Positions 44,867 to 49,026 of a stretch of 49,026 nucleotides of DNA are shown here, piece by piece. Source of the stretch: Acidobacteriaceae bacterium. Lineage in GTDB: Bacteria; Acidobacteriota; Terriglobia; Terriglobales; Acidobacteriaceae. The translations under genes were made by a program, and so were the position numbers. The notes beneath the pieces were generated by a model, which was not told the origin of the DNA, made no database searches, and saw only the letters and a program-made list of their open reading frames with translations. The stretch spans positions 1 to 49,026 of the forward strand of contig JASHNW010000118.1 in NCBI GenBank assembly GCA_030041435.1. The letters run 5' to 3'. How positions within the stretch are numbered: the stretch's first letter is position 1; each line of letters begins with the position of its first letter.

Positions 44867-46579
44867 TCATGCGCGCTCGGTGCTGCCTGCAGCCTGGCGC
44901 AGGGCATGGACCACGACGCGCAGCATTTCCTCTTCGGGGGCGGGCTTGCCGGTCCAGATTTCGAACTGCCGCGCACCCTGGTGAACGAACATTTCCACAC
45001 CGGTGACGACGGGCAGCCCCTTTTCGCGCGCCATGCGGATGAGGGGTGTATCGATGGGGTTATAGACCAGATCGAAGACGAGACGGGCGTTGATTTCGTT
45101 CGGCTCCAGCAGGTTCACCGGCTTGACGCCGCGCATCCCGACGGGCGTGGTGTTGACGATAACGTCGAAGCTGGTCTTTGCCAGCAGCTCTTTGCGGATG
45201 GTCTTCGCCTTCGCCTGGCGCGCCAGCTTCTTCGCTGTCTCAGCCGTGCGGTTCCAGATGAAGACTTCCGCACCCTTTTCGGCCAGGCCGAAGACCGCGG
45301 CACGCCCGGCGCCGCCGGCTCCAAGCACAAGGATCTTTGCGCCTTTCAACTGCAGGCGGCGCTCCAGCGGGCGCACGATGGCGGCCACGTCGGTATTAAA
45401 GCCGTAGAGCTTGCCATCCTGCGCCCGCACGACCGTGTTGCAGGCGCCGATTTTCTCCGAGAGCGCGTCCGTCTTCTCCAGATGCTTCAGAATCTCGCTC
45501 TTGAAGGGCATGGTGACAGCCAGGCCATGCAGCGGAACCTCCCGCACCAGCGTGAGCAGATCGTTGAGGCGCGTGGTCTGCAGCGGCAGAAAGACGGCGT
45601 TCACGGTCTCGCGGCGGAACGCCATGTTTTGCATGAGCGGCGAAAGCGAGTGGCGCACCGGATTGCCGACGACGCCGTAGACTTTGGTGGACGCGTCGAT
45701 TTGATCGATGCGCCAGGCCTCGCGCAAGGTGCGCGCGTCGATCTGCCCGGCGCCCGTTTCCTCGCCGGCGTGGGCCGAGGCAAAGGTGAAAACGCTGCCC
45801 GCGCGCAGGCCGAGAACGCGGCTGATCGTTCCCTGGTCGCCCATGGAGATACCGATGAGTTCGGCCTCGTCGCGGCGGCGCTCGAGGAAACGCATCATCG
45901 TGACGTTGTCGGTGAGTGTCTTTGCGGTGGAAACGATCTTCGCGAACTCAGGCTGGAACGGTTTGATGCGGTCGAAGATTTTGTCGAGATCTTTGGTGCT
46001 CTCGAAATCGTGATAACTGATAATGAGCGCAGCGCCCCGCGAACGCAGGTGCTTCATCTGAGCAGGCTTCAGGTGCTCGGCGGTCTGCAGTTCGATATCG
46101 ATGAGGTGACAGCCGGCTACCGCGGCCTTCTCCAGCACTTCGAGCTCGGCGGCGATGTTGCCCTTGAATTTTCCACCGGTGGCGACACGGCGGCAGGTGG
46201 CTACAGCTGTGACTTCGCCGCGCTCATAGAGGAAGGTCTTAACCTTCGGGATAATCGCCACAGGATTGGGAAGGTAATCGAGGCGGAATTCGACGAAGTG
46301 GTTTTCGCGCACGATGTCTTCGGCGTTGCGGAGCATCTCGGCAGGACTCGCGCCGGTGATGGCCACGCAGATTTTGCCAATGCGTGAGCGGATGTAGTGA
46401 GCCGTCATCAGCGGGCGGTCCGCTGCGCTGTGGCCGTCCGAATTCACAGTCCCGGTTACCGGGCTGGCGGGCATCGGGGCGGGGGTGTCCGGGAGTGTGA
46501 CGGTATGACGTGCCATGCGTCCGCGAGGTACGGAAATACCCTCTCCAGCTACCGGTTTGGCGGTCCGGGGCGTGCTCAT
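44867..46579 (-). CDS. aroDE: Bifunctional 3-dehydroquinate dehydratase/shikimate dehydrogenase (AroD-AroE fusion)
   Basis: This 570-residue fusion catalyses steps 3 and 4 of the shikimate pathway. The class I AroD domain (about residues 60-285) has KICVAITG, FRLDYL, catalytic His190 (IISYHDFES) and Schiff-base Lys214 (AKIVSTAKT). The AroE domain (about 300-570) has VYGVVGNPVRHSLSPLMQN, AVTMPFKSE with the catalytic Lys, NTDV, LVLGAGGAGRAAVFGL (NADP site) and NTTPVGM. The ATG at 46579 has GGAG at the right distance; an ATG at 46621 lies closer to the promoter but has no ribosome-binding site. The first 58 residues are low-complexity and may be partly untranslated. Such fusions occur in chlamydiae, planctomycetes and plants. 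Confidence 0.94.
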   Translation of the reverse strand: MSTPRTAKPVAGEGISVPRGRMARHTVTLPDTPAPMPASPVTGTVNSDGHSAADRPLMTAHYIRSRIGKICVAITGASPAEMLRNAEDIVRENHFVEFRLDYLPNPVAIIPKVKTFLYERGEVTAVATCRRVATGGKFKGNIAAELEVLEKAAVAGCHLIDIELQTAEHLKPAQMKHLRSRGAALIISYHDFESTKDLDKIFDRIKPFQPEFAKIVSTAKTLTDNVTMMRFLERRRDEAELIGISMGDQGTISRVLGLRAGSVFTFASAHAGEETGAGQIDARTLREAWRIDQIDASTKVYGVVGNPVRHSLSPLMQNMAFRRETVNAVFLPLQTTRLNDLLTLVREVPLHGLAVTMPFKSEILKHLEKTDALSEKIGACNTVVRAQDGKLYGFNTDVAAIVRPLERRLQLKGAKILVLGAGGAGRAAVFGLAEKGAEVFIWNRTAETAKKLARQAKAKTIRKELLAKTSFDVIVNTTPVGMRGVKPVNLLEPNEINARLVFDLVYNPIDTPLIRMAREKGLPVVTGVEMFVHQGARQFEIWTGKPAPEEEMLRVVVHALRQAAGSTERA

Positions 46580-46636
46580 TCTGGGCTCCGCGGCCCGTTC
46601 TGCAATCGTGCCTGCCTTCATAGCCGCAATTGACGC

Positions 46637-46665
46637 ATATTAAAGGCCTTTCGTCTCCGTTGCAA
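46637..46665 (-). promoter_or_regulatory. Sigma-70-type promoter for aroDE
   Basis: On the minus strand TTGCAA (46660-46665) and TAATAT (46637-46642) are 17 bp apart. Transcription would start near 46630, 50 bases before the preferred ATG (46579) and only about nine before ATG 46621. Confidence 0.6.
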
Positions 46666-46852
46666 GGGCTATTCGATGCCGGCGTGCATCAGGCTGCGTA
46701 TTTTCGAGGTAGCGTGGCCTGCGCAGCGCCCAGGGATGGAGAATGTGACCCCAGTAACCTGACTAGTTATTCATAATGAGCGGGATCCCTGGATCCGATC
46801 CCATATCCGCCTCGATCTGGCTGGAACGCGGACATTACAATGGCAGCGGCGC

Positions 46853-48040
46853 ATGAAAAAAATCCGGGTTGGCATTTTGTTTGGCGGGCGCAGCGGCGAG
46901 CATGAGGTTTCGCTGCTGTCGGCCGCGTCGGTCTTGAAGGCAATCGACCGCACGAAGTACGAGGTGATTCCGGTCGGCATCACCAGGCAGGGCCAGTGGG
47001 TAACGGCGGCCCATGCCGAGCGCTTGCTGGCGGGAGAAACTCCGATCCCGGAAAAGCATCTGCGCGCGGGCGATCCGGAGACGACGATGGCCGCCGCTGT
47101 GCTGCGCAGAGGCGAATCGGTGATCGTGCCGCCGGTTCCCAGTGAGGCGCTCGTCCCCTTCGAACGGGACGCACGGAGCGTGGTGCCTTCGAGTCCGGAT
47201 CACGTACTGAGCGTCGACGTTGTTTTTCCGGTACTACATGGAACATTCGGCGAAGATGGCACCATCCAGGGGCTGTTTGAGCTGGCTGGGATTGCCTATG
47301 TCGGGTCGGGTGTGCTGGGGTCGGCAACCGGGATGGACAAGGACATAATGAAGCGGCTGTTCGCATCGGCGAAGCTGCCCATTGTGAAGCACTTGACGTT
47401 CCTGCGAGGGGAATGGGAGAAGAGTCCGAAGAAGATTCAGGCACGCATCGAAGGTGGGCTGCAGTATCCCGTTTTCGTGAAACCAGCGAACCTTGGGTCG
47501 TCGGTGGGCATTAGCAAGGCGCACAGCCGCACGGAGCTGGGACCGGCCATTGGGCTGGCCGCGCAGTTCGACCGGAAGATCGTGGTCGAGCAGGGCGTTG
47601 GAGGCGGCCGGAAGAAGGCGCGCGAGCTGGAAGTAGCAGTGCTGGGCAACGATGCGCCGGAGGCGTCCGTGGTGGGCGAGGTGGTTCCGGGCAAAGAGTT
47701 CTACGACTACGAGGCGAAGTACCTGAGCGAGGGTTCTAACCTGATCGTGCCGGCGAAACTGACGAAAGCGCAGACCAGGCAGGTGCGAGAGATGGCGATT
47801 CGCGCCTTTCAGGCCTGCGATTGCGCGGGCCTGGCGCGCGTGGATTTTCTGATGGACCCGGGAAAGTCGGGACGGATCTTTGTGAACGAAATCAACACCC
47901 TGCCGGGCTTCACCTCGATCAGCATGTATCCGCGCCTGTGGGCGGCTTCGGGTGTGGCGTACCCGCAGCTGATCGACCGGCTGATTCAGCTGGCGCTGGA
48001 GCGGCGGGCGGACCAGGACCGGAACAAGTATTCGCTGTGA
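46853..48040 (+). CDS. ddl: D-alanine--D-alanine ligase
   Basis: This 395-residue ATP-grasp enzyme makes the D-Ala-D-Ala dipeptide of peptidoglycan. The N-terminal VGILFGGRSGEHEVSLLSA binds the first D-Ala. VFPVLHGTFGEDGTIQGLFE and YVGSGVLGSATGMDK are typical. FVKPANLGSSVGISK is the ATP-grasp lysine loop. EFYDYEAKY has the Tyr that favours D-Ala over D-lactate as second substrate. RVDFLMD and NEINTLPGFTSISMYP bind magnesium and close the site. It is divergent from aroDE by 273 bp. D-lactate specificity (vancomycin resistance) is not suggested. Confidence 0.96.
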   Translation: MKKIRVGILFGGRSGEHEVSLLSAASVLKAIDRTKYEVIPVGITRQGQWVTAAHAERLLAGETPIPEKHLRAGDPETTMAAAVLRRGESVIVPPVPSEALVPFERDARSVVPSSPDHVLSVDVVFPVLHGTFGEDGTIQGLFELAGIAYVGSGVLGSATGMDKDIMKRLFASAKLPIVKHLTFLRGEWEKSPKKIQARIEGGLQYPVFVKPANLGSSVGISKAHSRTELGPAIGLAAQFDRKIVVEQGVGGGRKKARELEVAVLGNDAPEASVVGEVVPGKEFYDYEAKYLSEGSNLIVPAKLTKAQTRQVREMAIRAFQACDCAGLARVDFLMDPGKSGRIFVNEINTLPGFTSISMYPRLWAASGVAYPQLIDRLIQLALERRADQDRNKYSL

Positions 48041-48188
48041 TCCGGCGTGTGACCGCCGCAAAGCCGACAGACTATCCATCTGCGCGCACACATGCCGAAG
48101 AAACCGCAACGCCTCCGACGGTGTCAGAATAGGAGGAACGGTCTTCTTGCCTCTTCAGGTGGTCGAGGACTGAAAGGAGTCGTGCGGA

Positions 48189-48671
48189 ATGACCCTGCTG
48201 GATGCTCCTGCATTTAATGCGCGCAAAGCGCATCGCAATCATGTTCTCTCGATCACGGCTCTCGTGGTGGTTATTGTGGCGGCCATCGGAGGGTATCTGT
48301 GGTTCCTGCAGACGCCGTGGCAGCTCTGGCACTGGCCGGCAGATCACAAGATCAACAACTTTCTGGCCAGGGTGGAGAGCGGCGATCTGCAAAGAGCATT
48401 CGGCCTGTGGAACCACGACCCGAACTGGCAGCAGCATCCGCAGCAGTACCAGCCGTACAACTTCGATGAGTTCCAGAAGGACTGGGGGCCAAATAACCAG
48501 GATTACGGTCCGATCAGGAGCCACAAGATCATCATTGCTCATCATGTCGGCAACGGAGTGATCATCGGCGTGCTCATCAACGGCCAGAGCAAGGCGCTGT
48601 TTCTGCGCGTGGACGACAAGACCGGCACAATCGGATTTTCGCCGAGCGAGCTTTACTACGGGCCCTCGTAA
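48189..48671 (+). CDS. Small membrane-anchored hypothetical protein
   Basis: This 160-residue protein has one N-terminal membrane helix (ITALVVVIVAAIGGYLWFLQ, about residues 22-41). A periplasmic domain of about 115 residues is rich in Trp, Asn, Gln and Tyr (WNHDPNWQQHPQQYQPYNFD), with three to four predicted strands at the end. AAAGGAG lies 11 bases before the ATG at 48189. It is 148 bp after ddl, same strand. Similar small proteins are common in acidobacteria, but I know no function. A palindromic element starts 10 bp after its stop. Confidence 0.7.
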   Translation: MTLLDAPAFNARKAHRNHVLSITALVVVIVAAIGGYLWFLQTPWQLWHWPADHKINNFLARVESGDLQRAFGLWNHDPNWQQHPQQYQPYNFDEFQKDWGPNNQDYGPIRSHKIIIAHHVGNGVIIGVLINGQSKALFLRVDDKTGTIGFSPSELYYGPS

Positions 48672-48680
48672 GCGAAGTCC

Positions 48681-48951
48681 TAGAGGCTGTTATTAACTTT
48701 CCCACGACCGGCGCTGGGAGCCCATTTTTCTCAGTTCGAGAAGCGAGGAGCGACAAATACCGGGTGTATCTTAGCGACGAGCGACGACGAAATGGGGAAA
48801 ATGGGCCCCAGCCCTCTGGGTTGCGGGGAAAATCGGGCCATACTTCATTCTCGCCCTCGACGGTGGGCCCGCCACAGCCTTCGGGCTCGGCTTCGTCTGG
48901 CCCGATTTTCCCTCGCAACGCCGGCCGCGCGAAAGTTAATAACAGCCTCTA
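48681..48951. mobile_element. MITE-like palindromic element with 21-bp perfect terminal inverted repeats
   Basis: Bases 48681-48701 (TAGAGGCTGTTATTAACT start) and 48931-48951 are exact reverse complements. Each outer end is TA, as expected if the element inserted at TA and duplicated it, the habit of IS630/Tc1-mariner transposons; the element proper would then be 48683-48949. Inside, 48820-48840 pairs with 48898-48919 (one extra base), and 48718-48732 roughly pairs with 48795-48808. No coding frame of note. The class is inferred from structure only. Confidence 0.65.
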
Positions 48952-48970
48952 AGCTCCGGCGATTTCCGGA

Positions 48971-49010
48971 CTCTATGCTCCGTGCTCTGAGCTCTGTGCC
49001 CTGTGCTCTG
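48971..49010. repeat. Degenerate tandem repeat of GCTCTG-type units
   Basis: Forty bases are built from variants of a 6-9-base unit (GCTCCGT, GCTCTGA, GCTCTGT, CCCTGT, GCTCTGT). It follows the palindromic element by 19 bp and runs nearly to the end of the window, so its full length is not known. Confidence 0.6.
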
Positions 49011-49026
49011 TAACGCCTTCTCGAGG

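Noticed and set aside
44906-46387. A 493-codon plus-strand open frame opposite aroDE
   Set aside because: Arg/Asp/Gly/Leu-rich shadow of a well-supported two-domain enzyme.

Overview
This 49-kb, GC-rich window looks like chromosomal DNA of an acidobacterium, probably class Terriglobia. The best evidence is two long 'acidobacterial duplicated orphan permeases' (ADOP), one preceded by the PadR-type regulator that usually accompanies them. Other supporting features are many exported proteins of unknown function, FG-GAP repeat proteins, and a radical-SAM protein resembling the enzymes that build membrane-spanning lipids. No phage, plasmid, CRISPR, rRNA or tRNA genes were seen. Housekeeping and accessory genes are interleaved on both strands in short operons.

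Layout. 1-4.5 kb: the end of an aldo/keto reductase, a cupin, the peptidoglycan transglycosylase mtgA, and a PadR-ADOP operon. 4.6-9.3 kb (minus): an exported GlcG/HbpS-like protein, a membrane protein, gltX, and an exported Cys-rich protein. 9.5-15.6 kb: an APC permease, an exported AGE-family sugar epimerase, a patatin-like lipase, a DsbA-like thioredoxin-fold protein, and a small helical-repeat protein. 15.7-17.8 kb: a 700-residue Tes/MSS-like radical-SAM protein, the most interesting gene here. 18-21.8 kb: a DUF2911 protein, an outer-membrane barrel, a HIT protein, and an Rrf2-IscS iron-sulfur pair. 21.8-28.7 kb: cyclopropane fatty acid synthase, an RlmI-like methyltransferase, rel (ppGpp) with a TATAAT box almost touching its start codon, and a TPR protein. 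28.8-33.6 kb (minus): ohr, rluD, an esterase, a second PadR with a tiny membrane protein, an outer-membrane protein, and a divergent Lgt homologue lacking the usual catalytic residues.

34-38.9 kb (minus): an FG-GAP surface protein, an internally deleted and frameshifted copy of it, and the second ADOP. 39-44.7 kb: a DinB protein, an ICMT-like methyltransferase, a LytS/LytTR two-component pair with an exported protein, the zapB-zapA cell-division pair with a recognisable promoter, a 444-bp gene-free stretch with a candidate structured RNA, and a tail-anchored coiled-coil protein. 44.9-49 kb: a fused AroD-AroE shikimate enzyme, ddl, a small membrane protein, and a 271-bp element bounded by a perfect 21-bp inverted repeat ending in TA, which looks like a MITE.

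Themes. Envelope functions dominate: peptidoglycan (mtgA, ddl, zapAB), membrane lipids (the Tes-like protein, cfa, the ICMT-like protein, patatin) and export (ADOPs, the Lgt-like protein). Fe-S supply (Rrf2-IscS) is compatible with a multi-cluster radical-SAM enzyme nearby, although nothing in the sequence links them directly. All functional calls come from reading motifs; no database search was run.
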